Source: Ischnura elegans (lineage: Eukaryota > Arthropoda > Insecta > Odonata > Coenagrionidae). Taken from it: 64,000 bases of DNA. This document shows, in pieces, positions 25,071-36,678 of this stretch. Each line of letters begins with the position of its first letter. Within the stretch, counting starts at the first letter, position 1. A model generated the notes under the pieces. That model did not search any database. It was given only the letters and a program-made list of their open reading frames with translations, and was not told where the DNA came from. Position numbers and translations under genes: made by a program. The stretch spans positions 55,164,069-55,228,068 of the forward strand of contig NC_060254.1 in NCBI RefSeq assembly GCF_921293095.1. Direction: 5' to 3'.

Positions 25071-26465
25071 ATGTAGATGACGGCAAAGGTTTACTCTACG
25101 TATCATGAAATGTCAAATCTAATTGCGTGAATTTTAAACATTTCCTCTCGAAAAAATTGCATAAGGCATTGATCAAGATCGAAGCATCATCTTCGCAGAT
25201 TTTTTACTTCACCCGCTTCGAATTCGTTAATCGTGGATATTATGTATTCATAATCTGCGCCTCAAAACACACAATTTCGATTCGTCTTTGTTTCTAAATT
25301 GCCACTGTTTAGGCGCGCCGCCGAAACCGTCGCGTGAGGTATCAGTTGTGTAATTTGGACGAATTAGCTTGACTGTGATCGTGAGGGTAAAAGTACTTTA
25401 ACGTTAGTGTATTAATATTTCCTTGTGCGTGTAAAACAGTTGTTATCGTGGTCATTGCTGCTCGTGGACAATTAACTTCATTGCGGAATGCTCGTCAAGT
25501 GGCGTCCTGAGTAGCTCAAAGGAAGTTTCTGAAGTGGAGAAAGGTATGGGGAAGCTCTTGGCTCGTTTGAAGCGATTAAATTCTTTCAGCAACTCACGTG
25601 GAAAAACTGGAAGAACTTTTGGGAATAAGACTTAATTACTTCGGCATTTTTTCGGTGCGACAGAAACCACAGTATAGGAATTGCTCGTGTTATTGTTTGT
25701 GAATGCAGAAAACGGAGTTATATTGTAAATGATCCGTTGGATCACCTTTCGTACTTTCAATGATTTCTGGGATGTGTTACAAAAGAGAAGAGTGGCTGTG
25801 TTGCGCCCTAGATATACGCCAGACCCGAACCTTGATCCTGACTTGACTTTTTTTATCGGTTAACCTGGGTTAAATGAGGCCAATTGACCCCCTGTTCCTG
25901 TTGAATGGTATAAGGCCCTTCAGAACCACTCCTGAGATTGGATGATGGGCTTAAGTTCAGCTTGAAGTGTCCCACTGGAAGAGGTATTACCATTTGCTAG
26001 GTCAGTATAATGTGTTGACTACAGTATGAGCGTTATTAATAATTTTGCAGTACGGTCCTTCTTCTGAAACAAAACGGGGATATACCTGGGTATAAATTCT
26101 GTTTAGGTGTAAATAAATTCCAGATTTACCGAGGGCTCAACCAGCCATATTTCCGGGTGGGAAAGATGCCCCAGATTTGGTGAAGTTTCAGAACTCTTGG
26201 AGCACCCAAAGGAAAATTTTTCTTGTAATTTCCCCTTATAACATGCCTTTAACAAGCTTTTTAATATTACATAAATTTAATTCTCACACTAGTGAACCCA
26301 TGACATTGACCCGTTCTCTTTCTAATAATTAATACTCCAAGCCGTGGTAGAAGACTTATGGAAGTTGAATTGGATCGAATCTGGGGAGGCATAAGTCAAA
26401 AGCAGTGACAAATAAGGCTACACACATACTTATAACATATTTTGTCTTCTACCCCTTCATCGTAA
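25071..26465. other. Possible 5' region of the LINE that follows; no frame
   Basis: GC content rises at 25300-25640. No ORF1 or endonuclease motif could be read. It may be the decayed 5' part of the Jockey-type element or separate host DNA. Confidence 0.3.
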
Positions 26466-27389
26466 TTGTTTGATGGTTATAAGAGAATCATGTGGTGGCT
26501 GGAAAGGCGAAAGCTTGTCTCCAACATTCAGTGTGGTTACTGCCACTGTAGATCCATATTGGGTCACCTTTTGGGAACAGAAAATTTCATCCCGGAGGCC
26601 TTTCTCCCTCAGCGGCATGTACCATGTCATTGTAGTCTTTTTTTGCTCAGAAAAGGCATATAACAGGTTCTGGCAGAGGAAAGATTTGGACAGGCTTCAC
26701 GCATGGGATTCTAGGGTGAACTTACAGATTTTTATTCAGAAATTTTTACTGTCGGGGTTTTTGGAGTATGATCTGGTGATGTTTTGCGGATCATCTAAAG
26801 CAGAAAGGCAATTGCAAATTACCTTCATTAGGCTGAACATATGGTCTTAGCAAAATGGATTTCAATTCTCAGCTGAGAAAACTAAGTGCCGGCATTTCCA
26901 CCAACGGCGTGGGATTCATTTCCCACCAAACATGTACTTGGCCAATGCTGAACTCACTTTAGTTGAATCACTCCAACTCCACATCTTGAGAATGATATTC
27001 AACCAACAACTAAACTGGTGTGATCACATTAGCAACCTGCAGGAGATATGTCTCTAGATTTTAGATATGTATTGTACGAATTTTTACGAGAACGGCTTAG
27101 GAAGCAGATCGGTTCTCAATGATTCTATTGTACCGCTCTCTAATATGCTTGTCATTAGATTATGAGAGTACAGTCAATTTGTTGGGATGCATCTTGTACC
27201 TGATATTGCAATGAATGGTGCATCATATCGGTCTGCACCTGGCAACTGAGACTATCAAGACCATTGTTCAAATATGCTGCAAAAGTTTTATCAAAATCAC
27301 TCAGTGTAAAACGTTATTTTCAAACCATGGTTTTTAGATGTAACCGATGACTGAGAGCTAGCAAACCAGTTAGTTCACTGTTAAGATAA

Positions 27390-29199
27390 GGGTCATTCCA
27401 TGTCAAATCACCCAGAAATTTTCAAAATGACACCCACCGACTCTGATTTTGATGAAATTTTTGTCACTAGCTACTATCACCTATCTAATGACCCATGTAA
27501 AATATTTCCTCTCTCACTCTCATAGTTTGTAAGATATGAGGAATCAAAGTTTGAGATGTTTGCTCAGAAGTGGCGCTAGTGAGAGTCAAATTCCAGAGTG
27601 CAGGACACAGGGTAAAAATTCATAACTCAGAAACCACATAACATATTTGAATGAAATTTTGACCCCTTGTCTATCCAAGTACATAGCTTCCATAGTAATG
27701 TCTTTTATTCCCCTTGCATTGTTATGTTGGCCAAAATGATGTCAACAGTTGTTAATTAACCGATTTTTTTAGCTCAAAAACATTACTTCATATTTTCAGA
27801 ATTATCACCAAAAGGCAGAGCAGTTAACTCATCCAATTTTTTTTTAAATTGAAGGTTAATATGTGCTCCAATATACTGTGAAATAAAAATATTGTTGCCA
27901 TCAAGTTGCCATCAAGGAATGTGGATATTGGTGACAACCTGCTGCATATCTATAAGTAATACCATTTGCTCTGCCAGCTCTTCCATCACCAAGGGTTTGG
28001 AAGACCATACTTCTTCTGTGAAAGTGAGGCTAAATTTGTACAACTCCAGTTCAGCGGGACTCATTTAATCACTTTTTCACAGATCTTAACAAACTTGTAC
28101 AATGCATGTGCTTATGATGACCACTGGTTTTTTTTGGATGAGTGATTTCTAAACACGAGGAAGAACATGATGTGAAAGTGAAATTTATGCACCCATATCG
28201 AAAATCCCCATGTGATGGAATTGGTGGTACTGTAAAGCGTTTAGTTTGCCCGAGAGAGCCTCCAGAGATGTTCGGGAGATGCCTTAAACACATTGAAGTG
28301 TATTATTTAAATAATTTTATATAAATTAGTATTTCCATTTATCCTCTAATGCACAGTAAGAGCCTAATGTATTTTGATACCAATTTTTCCAAAAACTAAA
28401 CACTTGAAAAATGGGTAAATTCCAGGAAAAAAGCATCATTTCACATTTCTGAGCCATTTGGATTTTTTTACCCTCAGCTGCCACAAGCCAAGTATTGCTA
28501 TTAAAAAAAAATTGTATGAACAAGAGCCACATTCACTAGACTACATGTTTGGTCTTAGATTTACTGGCCAATATTTCAAATATATCCTCATGAAGGTATG
28601 GATACACTTATACTTATTATCTTACAGTACGTGTCCAAAATCCCTCTCACAGGGGCAGAAAAAAAAGTAAAACCTGAAATACTCATAGTGGCAGTCAAAA
28701 CACCACCATTTTTATTTCACAGTATATTGGAGCACATATTAACCTTCAATTTAAAAAAAAATTGGATGAGTTAACTGCTCTGCCTTTTGGTGATAATTCT
28801 GAAAATATGAAGTAATGTTTTTGAGCTAAAAAAATCGGTTAATTAACAACTGTTGACATCATTTTGGCCAACATAACAATGCAAGGGGAATAAAAGACAT
28901 TACTATGGAAGCTATGTACTTGGATAGACAAGGGGTCAAAATTTCATTCAAATATGTTATGTGGTTTCTGAGTTATGAATTTTTACCCTGTGTCCTGCAC
29001 TCTGGAATTTGACTCTCACTAGCGCCACTTCTGAGCAAACATCTCAAACTTTGATTCCTCATATCTTACAAACTATGAGAGTGAGAGAGGAAATATTTTA
29101 CATGGGTCATTAGATAGGTGATAGTAGCTAGTGACAAAAATTTCATTAAAATCCGAGTCGGTGGGTGCCATGCCTGGGTGAACTGACATGGAATGACCC
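27390..29199. mobile_element. DNA element with ~500-bp terminal inverted repeats
   Basis: The left repeat 27390-27892 and right repeat 28707-29199 are inverted and nearly identical. Both begin GGGTCATTCCATGTCA. The 4-bp sequence ATAA lies outside each end (27386-27389 and 29200-29203) and is the apparent TSD. The ~810-bp centre holds a fragment of coding sequence (27997-28324). Superfamily is not assigned. It lies inside the Jockey LINE, so it inserted later. Confidence 0.9.
27997..28324 (+). pseudogene. Transposase-like fragment inside the long-TIR element
   Basis: The frames read PYFFCESEAKFVQLQFSG, then after a frame change KSPCDGIGGTVKRLVCPRE. The CDGIGGTVKR motif is one I recall from proteins encoded by repetitive insect elements. 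Stops separate the two pieces, so most of the coding region is missing and what remains is not functional. The element is probably an internal deletion derivative. The exact family would need a database search. Confidence 0.55.
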
Positions 29200-29427
29200 A
29201 TAATTTTTTGATGACTGTCAAACGTGAATGAATGAACGTTCAAAATTTCTGAAATGTACCTCTAGTCTACATCCAGAGGCAATTATGAGACCATTGTGTG
29301 ATACATATCCGCACGGGTGTCTCAAGATTTCCTTTATAACAGCAGAGTTCCCTCAGCTCTTCAAAAAATTCCTAGACCTCAATCCAAAGCTCATTCCTGT
29401 GTATGCGGACGAGAGAGAAAAACTTAA

Positions 29428-29644
29428 CCCTCTATGCCCCAGGGTGACTCTGAGGTAACATACCGCATTTATGCACTTTTTGTTATTTTTTTTCATTTCT
29501 TGGCCTCTGTATACCATTGTGACTCAAAGTAACAGTTGGCCTACCCAATACCCTCTCATGTATTACTTTTGTTTTTTCGCCTCCTGAGGGCGTTCTCTGT
29601 CAGATCTCTGCACATGCACATGTAAAAAATTGGGGCATAGAGGG
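29428..29644. mobile_element. piggyBac-like MITE with TTAA target duplication
   Basis: Inverted ends ccctctatgcccca and tggggcatagaggg are flanked on both sides by TTAA (29424-29427 and 29645-29648). A TTAA TSD and CCC-type ends fit the piggyBac superfamily. The 217-bp body is non-coding. It interrupts the LINE between the RT C-terminus and RNase H. Confidence 0.9.
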
Positions 29645-30230
29645 TTAATTTTCATGTGCATACGCTGTGGTTTTAAGGCACCATGAAGTCACGAAGCTGA
29701 AGCTTAGCCCTTAGTGTGGAATTTTAATGGCTTGACTGTTTGCTCTGTGGATGGCCCTTCAGGGTGTCCATCACAATGAAGTATGTTATCCTCCATATGG
29801 AATCAGTGAGCACTCTCAAGACCATCCCCTTCTTCTCTCTGTTGCATCCCATTGCATAGGAAATTCATTTTTTCCTCTGCTCCTTCCACATGAGGGGTGT
29901 AAAAATTACTTTTATGTTGGTACCAGGTCATATGGGAATAGAAGGAAACCAAAAGGGTGGCAGAGAGGCGAAAGAGGCTTTATCTGATTTTGAACCCTAT
30001 CCATTACTGGTACCTGCAGAGGATCTCAAGGTAGCATGGAAGAATGTCGTTCTAAATCAATAGAAAGAACATTGGAGTTCCCAAGCAGGGAAAAAACTTA
30101 ATAGCGTGAAATTTAAAATGTCAGAATGGGTCTCCTCTGTCAGGAGTACTCAGAGAGGAAAGGTGGTCATCACGCGATTGAGGATAGGATACTGCACCAT
30201 GACTCACTCATTATCTCTTTGCGGAAGAGG

Positions 30231-30873
30231 AGTAGGGTAGTTTCCTTAATCAAAGAAAATGAAAGGCATTGATTGCGATTCGTTCCCACCATTAATGTAT
30301 TCAAAATATACAAATTATTTGGTTTTACAAATCCCAGTTTAGATGAATCGTAAGGGTCAATTTTAACCACATTTGAAAAAGGCCAGATTGGCGCCCACGT
30401 GATGCCACTCCACGTGACGTCACAGGGACCTAGTTTCTATACGAGTAGATAGGAGTTTTACATCATCTGAGATTACCAATGCATGCATGAGGCACAGAGC
30501 TCAGGGAAACATGCCTTAATAATCACCCATTAAAACAGCCTAAGGTCGGAAAGTTTTCTTCCTTTGATAGGGTATTAATAATCCTTATTTTAACCGAGTG
30601 CTACCTGCTAGCAGCCTGCATCGTATCAGCGCTCAAAGCCTCGCCCCAAGGTCACTTCACATGCGGCAGTGGGAACCAGAACGACGTCACACGGAGATTT
30701 CCCAGCATTCATACTTAGCCATCGCGTTTTCGCGTGCTTGAAAATTTTCACTTTTCATTTAATTGCTAAAAATAGATATTGTCAGTTAAAAATCTAAAAG
30801 CATGAAATATGTACTCCAGGAGTTATAATCTTTCGATTCAGGCAATAAAAAAGTAATTGGAAACCACCCTATT
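30231..30873 (+). mobile_element. 650-bp element family A/B/C, copy B
   Basis: Starts agtagggtagtttcc and ends ggaaaccaccctatt. It matches copy A in reverse complement along the whole length, including the CRE-like tgacgtcac block and atgcatgcatgag. It sits in the RNase H coding region of the Jockey LINE; some 20-30 codons of LINE sequence expected around the junction are missing. Confidence 0.8.
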
Positions 30874-31052
30874 CCCACCTGAGTATGATGAATGTGTCTC
30901 CATAATCAGGTTGAGACATTTCCTGACAGTGTCCTGTATCGGGTATTGTGCAATGGGATGGGCCTTGCTGGAGGATTAAATGGTATGCCCAGTGACGACC
31001 CCGCATTTCTTAGCTGGATAATAACATTTTTGAAAACTATTTGTCTTCTTAT

Positions 31053-31764
31053 CAATATTTAACCCTTGGGCTGCGGGAGTTCACGATTTTAGCAGCCAGC
31101 CAGAGCAGAAGAAACCCCCTGTGCAGGAGGCACCCCCTGCCATGAAGGCTGGTCTGGTAGAGTTTAAGCCCCTCAGCAATCCTTATGGCGAGGGAAAGTG
31201 CCCAAGTGCAAGATATCCAGGTAACAATAAAAATTTTGGGTAAATGCCGCAGTCTGGGCGAAAAAAGTACAAAAAATGTTCCCGCACTCTAGGGGTTAAT
31301 GTTACTACACAATTTGCTGTATGTAAATTTTTTCTCTTATATCTTCCTATTTTGAAAAAATCAAGAATTTCCAGATTTCTTTTGATGATGGGTTATGATG
31401 TGATCCACACAGAAATTTTTATACAAGATATGATGCTGTGAAAACTGACCTCAGATGTTTATGTACCCCAAAAACATCTACTAACAAATACTACTACTCC
31501 AACCATTAAGAGATCCAGTGTGCATAATCGTGTAGCTTCCAGTATAAAAGTATCTTCCTTCTAGTCACTTCATTTGGCTGATTGGTTGTACCTCGAGGTT
31601 CGATTTTCACATTTATGCCTAAATGTTCCCTAGTCTACTGCAAGCCATAAGTGATGTTGTGCTCCATGTCCCTGTCCCCAGAATTTTTTCACATTTGACG
31701 TTTGTACTCTCTCGTGTAGTCCCCACCTAGAGATCCAAATGGGAGACACCTCTGGAATATTTGT
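31053..31764. other. LINE 3' region and unannotated DNA
   Basis: The first part (to about 31200) is GC-richer and probably the LINE 3' untranslated region. The rest has no supported feature. Confidence 0.35.
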
Positions 31765-31772
31765 CTCAAGAG

Positions 31773-32091
31773 CAGTGGCACAGCGAGGGAGGGGTTTTGG
31801 GGGATAAAACCTCCCCCAGAGCTCAGAGAAGCTTTTAATTTCAATCCATTTTACTTAATTTGATTGATATTACGTAAAGAAGGGTGTAAGGATCAATAAA
31901 GTATCCCTCATTAAGCTGTAAAACTCACCATGTAGAACCATTTATCTTTAAAAATTTCAAGGGGAGGGTCCCCACACCTCACGCTTATCCTGGCAGGTAT
32001 ACCACCCCCCCAGGTTTTTTTGCACCTAAAACCCCCCCAGGTTTTGTTGCACCTAAAACCCCCCCAGCCTTAATTCCTAGCTGCGCCCCTG
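31773..32091 (+). mobile_element. hAT-type MITE, family H copy 2
   Basis: Ends CAGTGGCACAGC and GCTGCGCCCCTG, with a perfect 8-bp TSD ctcaagag at 31765-31772 and 32092-32099. The body aligns with 16041-16310. It has gained a duplicated caggttttttgcaccta/caggttttgttgcaccta segment near the right end, which explains its greater length. Confidence 0.9.
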
Positions 32092-32124
32092 CTCAAGAGT
32101 ATGTCATCATGTTTTTTTTTAACC

Positions 32125-32177
32125 CAGCAGGCCAATACATCGGCATACATTTTTTTGCAGCAGGCCAATACATCGGC
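32125..32177 (+). repeat. Short direct duplication
   Basis: The 20-bp sequence cagcaggccaatacatcggc occurs at 32125-32144 and 32158-32177, separated by 13 T-rich bases. A slippage or repair product; no function inferred. Confidence 0.85.
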
Positions 32178-32639
32178 TCTTACGTAGTCCATTATTTAAT
32201 TTACAATAACTTATTACGTACATTGCTATAACTTATTTCAGTTGACATAAAAATATTTTGTCTATATTAATCAGTTTAGCCTCGTCAATTAAAATAAAAA
32301 CGCATATTGATATGCAATAAAATAGCTTTGTATTGTTTTCATTGTAGTTGCTTCTACATTTTATTAAATACCCTCGGCATTTCTCGCCAATATCCCAGGA
32401 AGAAGGATAGCACAAAGAAGGTTAAAGAATGAGTGGAATAGCTGCAACTCCTTGGGATAATAACATGTTTGATTCCCCTTGCGTTTCACACTGTAGTACT
32501 ACACCAATTAAAGTATTGCTAAAATGGCTGCAGTGACATAGTGTCACTGTAGTGACCACTGTGGTCATCATCTTCACTCATTTGAAGAGGTGCCCTATGG
32601 CCTATCTTACCCAGGTATATATTAATATGTATCAGCTTG

Positions 32640-32760
32640 GAATGCTATTACTTTTTGTCCACAACTGCTTATTCAATGAATAAACTTGGTTATATTGCAG
32701 CTAAATTCTCTATCTAGGGGCTGACCGTTCATCTGCAACCTGATGAACACACTCCCTGGG
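32640..32760 (+). repeat. Diverged dispersed repeat, copy 2
   Basis: Resembles 5180-5306 in the same orientation. Family unknown. Confidence 0.35.
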
Positions 32761-32856
32761 TATATGCTTAGCTGTGAGATTCCCAACTCATCTTTTTAAC
32801 ATTAGGACCTTCTGAAATTCTTAAACCTCCCGAGATATTGCCTTAGCATGCATGGT

Positions 32857-32903
32857 ATCTACTAGTTTAAAAGAGAAATATCTACTAGTTTAAAAGAGAA
32901 AAT
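32857..32903 (+). repeat. Tandem pair of a 23-24 bp unit
   Basis: The unit tatctactagtttaaaaga followed by gaaa is repeated directly twice. Microduplication beside the 3' end of the antisense LINE. Confidence 0.8.
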
Positions 32904-32929
32904 ACATAGCTATGTAATGGTTGGAAGAT

Positions 32930-33930
32930 AGAATAGAAAATAGAAAACAAATTTATTGTTCACGGCAAAGCCTATGGAACATGTATCCAATACGTAAAGA
33001 AAAGGAACAAGCTCTGTGGTATTACAAGAGATATATGCAAGTCACCTTGCTACAACAACAGGATCATTGAAACACAAACATAATATAAAATCAAATACAA
33101 TGACAGAATTTACCAATAAAATATCAAGTCAATTCAATAGAATAAACAAAAAAACATACAAAAACCTTTAATGAAATTAAATTAGATTCTTTGAAAGGAA
33201 GAAAAAACAATAAATGATTGAACGGTTGAGGTACACGCTCGATCACCATAACATTCATTAATCAGGTACGCAAACATTTTTATTTTGAATTGATTTATAG
33301 TTTTAGCTTTCGATATGTAGTCAGGAATATCATTCCACACCCTTATACATGAATTAATGGTGGACAATTGGTAAACAGTTGTTCTACATTTAGGAACTTT
33401 GAATCGTTTTCTGACTCTAATAGATCTTTTTAATACATTGCTTAGGTTTGCAATTACCTTTTCATAGAGATAATCCGGTGCTTTACTAGATACAATTTTA
33501 TACATGAAAACAGATAGTTGGTATATCCTTCTGTGCTTTAATTTTAACCAGTTTTACTTAACATAGTATGGGGTCACATGGTCATAAATATGAATATTTT
33601 ATATATATCTTATGCCAGAATTTAACATAGCTTGTAATTTATTTAGTAATTCACCAGTTAGGTCAGAAAATACAAGTGAGCAATAATCAATGTGCGGAAT
33701 TAACACAGAATTTACAAGCTTCATTCGTAACTTCAGTGGAATTAAAGATTTTAATTGTTTCATCTGTGCTAGTGTTTTGTATATCTTGTTTGAGACAGGC
33801 GATACATGTCCATTCCAGGTAAGTGTGTTATTAATATGAACACCTAAGTTAGTAACTTCTTTTGAGTATTCAATTTCAGTACTTCCTACTTTAATTTTCG
33901 AGATAGGAGAGTGGAGTGGAGAAATGTGTC
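32930..33930 (-). pseudogene. Non-LTR retrotransposon, 3' end with RT C-terminus
   Basis: Read on the minus strand from 33930: a NLGVHINNTLTWNGHV stretch, then SNKIYKTLAQMKQLK, NSVLIPHIDYC, a frameshifted middle, and finally KAPDYLYEKVIANLSNV and STINSCIRVWNDIPDYI (33505-33182). This is the RT thumb and the C-terminal domain of CR1/Jockey-like elements. The coding end is followed by ~240 bp of untranslated sequence with AATAAA-like motifs and a ttctattttctattctatc tail at about 32930. It is 5' truncated and has at least two stops in the middle segment. Confidence 0.8.
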
Positions 33931-34069
33931 AAATTTATCCATGGATAATTATCTTTTGATGATGATCTGATAAGTAAAAAAGTTTGGAACCGTTCATATG
34001 CCTATTGAGTACAAAGAAGCTTGCTTGATAGCTGGCAAAAGATATGGCCAAGATGTTGGGAAATAGGAA

Positions 34070-34310
34070 CCCAGACAGCACACATGCTACTGTATACATT
34101 AAATATACGTATACGTAGTGTATAACATGCGTATACAGTAGAAGATACACGTATACTGTATACGTATAAAAACCTTCTACCCACCATCTACCAAATGTAT
34201 ATAACGCAGCAAATGTCCTCCTACCACGCATATACAGTATACGTATACAGTATACAAGACATATATATATACAGTATACAAGACGTATATGTGTATGAAA
34301 GCAGAAAAAT
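34070..34310 (+). repeat. GTATAC palindrome block with CCCAGACAGCACAC end
   Basis: Starts with cccagacagcacac and continues with many overlapping copies of gtatac, tatacgtata and cagtatac. Each is self-complementary, so the block can fold into many small hairpins. A related block in the opposite orientation is at 43333-43580. Unclassified; possibly the terminus of a DNA element. Confidence 0.6.
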
Positions 34311-35544
34311 TCCTGCAGAATTCCAGGTTTTCTAGGGAAATTTTACTAAATTCCAGGTCAATCTTACGAGATAAAAGCTATGTATACGAATTTTACAACA
34401 CTACATTTACTTAATACTTTTAATTAATTCTATAATTATGTATTATCCTAGTTAAAATTCTTACATTTTTAAAAGAAATTATTCACTTATTTTATGAATG
34501 CAACACTTGGAATATCAACAAATTTGTTAAGATTGAAAAAGTTATCTAATCAGTGTTTGCACTCATAAAGTGCAATTTAAAATGCAATCAATGCATTTTG
34601 AAGCATGCATGTAAGTATATAAAATAGGCCTGAAAATTGGCCTTGCACTGACAAATTTCATGTGAAACGAGTTTGAAATAAAAGATTTTAAATTCCAAGC
34701 AGGAGCAAAAATTCATGGATATTTTGAGTGACCAAAAATCATGCATATTTCCAGATTCCCAATCACTGAACACCCTGAGTATATTTTTCTTGATTGAGAA
34801 AAATCCTGAATGCAGTTGTTGACATGCACTGCTGTATTAAAACTGAAATTGAAGTAGCAAAACAGAAACTAAATCTCTGTTCTGGTGCCAGTGTGTATTT
34901 AGTGCAAGCGTGGAAGTACTAGTTCATCCATTTTGTCATTTAGTGTGAGTGACATCTCCAGCATTTCAGAGTGTTTACGTACATTTGAGAACATCCTGTC
35001 TAAGCAGCAGAGAGCGTTCATAAACATAATGTAACATGCTAGTGTGTTTTGCATTGTTCTGTGGGAACACTTACCAGTTTGTTTGAGACTTCTTGCTGAC
35101 AATAAATTGAATAGAGAAAAAAATCTGTGAAATTCAGGTCTTACAGGGTCTACAGAGGAAATGGAAAACACATGTGTGCTGTTAAAACAAAATAATTATA
35201 TTTAACTAAATATTACACATATTTTTACTAATATACCACACAATCTCAGAAATACATAAGAGATTGAATTCATTAGACACAATAAAGGGGCAAAGCCCGG
35301 ACGGTAAACCACATTTTGTGCTTAATTATCGTCAAGACGTTTTAGCGGATCCTCTCACAGTATTATTTAATCAGTCTATTCATCCAATGTAAAAAAAACA
35401 TCTTATCGTATGAGTAAATTCACTAAGCATAGTAAGTTAAAAGTCAATTTAAGAAGTAGTAAGAATTTAGATGTCAAATATAACAAGACAAATATTTTCT
35501 GAATATTTTGATGAGTGTTGATAAATAACAAATACCGTTAGAAA
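34311..35544. other. AT-rich DNA, no supported feature
   Basis: Short chance frames on both strands; no splice-consistent coding or element ends recognised. Confidence 0.35.
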
Positions 35545-36540
35545 TGCCTTTATTCAATGTAAACGAAAATAAAGACCAATAGGATCAATATCAATGTTTT
35601 TGCCTGATTATCCTTCCTTAAGGTCACAAGAATCCATGAAGAACAAGCTCACTTTTCCTCGTATTTCTTCATCATTGGCAATTTGGAAAATTCTTCCTTA
35701 CTACACCTGTAAATAATATCACATAAACTTTATTAGAATCTATTAGTGATACATCTAATTTGTCTAGTTAAAGTAAGTCACTTTGTTAAAAAGTAATCTC
35801 TATTCATGGGATTTTCCCTTAAGCTATATAAATACCAACATTCAACAAAGGATATTTCGAAAAAAATCCCCATCAGTTCTATATGTAAAAAACGATAAGT
35901 TATTCACCTTGAATAATCGAAGTACTAAATTAATTTGAGAATTTAATTCTTAATAATTTAAAACCAATTTGTCTAAACCTAAAGAGTGAAATACCTTCTG
36001 ATCTCCAACAAATATGATTACATTTTAAAGGAAGCAACACTAATGGCACAACAGCCAATTAAAAAAATGTAAATAACTTGACTTAATGACTTAATAAATA
36101 GTAAAGTCGAGAAATGTTTGTTCACATTCCTCCCACACTACGGTGATTAAATGCGTCAAGCACATAAATAAATTAAAGTTTACGCAAATGCAAAGTTTTT
36201 CAATCAATATAAGATGGATCCCTCAGTCTCAGAAAGTGTGAGAAGGTTGAAAATATTAAGAATTTGCGTCATTTAAAATAAAAAATGTGGCAATGGCAAC
36301 ACTTCTACTTACCCAGATTCTGATGAAGGAAGCGAAAGTAGCACTTGAGCGGTTGATAAACTTTCATTGGACAAGTTTCGCAAACAGCAAACACAACACA
36401 CTAAGTTAAGTTATAACGGTAATTGATTGCCTAGGTGCAGGTGAAACAAGTAAATGAAGAACTTAAGAGGCTGATAAACTTCGGCAGGATCAATTTCGCA
36501 AACGACGAACACAACACAGTGAACGTAACATTATTCGCGG
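35545..36540 (-). other. Candidate minus-strand transcription unit
   Basis: A leader at 36540-36314 ends in a consensus donor (CTGG then GTAAGTAG). It contains an ATG at about 36370 opening MKVYQPLKCYFRFLHQNLG. A possible terminal exon begins at 35706 after an ACAG acceptor, reads SKEEFSKLPMMKKYEEK in one frame to a stop at 35651-35649, and is followed by AATAAA near 35560. The joined exons do not keep that frame, so coding is uncertain; it could be non-coding RNA or a decayed gene. The leader contains a duplicated block (36347-36405 and 36468-36525). Confidence 0.25.
36347..36525 (-). repeat. Duplicated leader block
   Basis: Two copies, 36347-36405 and 36468-36525, share gataaact then tttcgcaaac and gaacacaacac-like segments at about 80 percent. 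They are direct repeats about 120 bp apart in the presumed leader of the minus-strand unit. Confidence 0.65.
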
Positions 36541-36599
36541 GGTCCACGAATATTGCAATAGAGGATTCTCAAGTTCGCCGCTAGAATTGTTGTCGCTCC

Positions 36600-36653
36600 G
36601 CGCGCATTATATTCAGTTTTCAAATATCGCCACCTGCGGCGCCACTAGGCATT
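36600..36653. repeat. Left member of an inverted pair bracketing the THAP locus
   Basis: Shares gcgcgcatt, a gcc-rich spacer and ggcgccactaggcatt with the reverse complement of 41981-42034. Reading inward from either side gives the same order. This is the arrangement of transposon termini or of two opposed regulatory sites. The minus strand holds CCTAGTGGCGCC and GCAGGTGGCGAT, which resemble the insect CTCF core; binding is inference. Confidence 0.5.
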
Positions 36654-36678
36654 AAGATCTACCTTTCACGACGAAATG

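Larger units (their letters stand above)
26466..31052 (+). pseudogene. Jockey-type LINE (RT and RNase H), interrupted and decayed
   Basis: The RT part reads QCGYCHCRSILGHLL (26520 on), then EKAYNRFWQRKDLDRLHAWD after a frame change, then FSAEKTKCRHFHQRRGIHF and LNWCDHISNL (to about 27050). These match RT motifs in order. An RNase H part is recognisable at 29650-30200: MALQGVHHN (ELxAxxxAL region), then VPGHMGIEGNQK (VxGHxGxxGNExAD region). The end is PEYDE, then DDPAFLSWIITFLKTI and a stop near 31050. Several stops and frameshifts show it is dead. Three DNA elements sit inside it (27390-29199, 29428-29644, 30231-30873). Sequence to about 31200 is its likely 3' untranslated region. The plus-strand frame at 29751-29987 is a shifted reading of the RNase H region. 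Confidence 0.85.

Noticed and set aside
29751..29987. 78-codon plus-strand frame
   Set aside because: A shifted reading of the LINE RNase H region; the VPGHMGIEGN motif is in a neighbouring frame.
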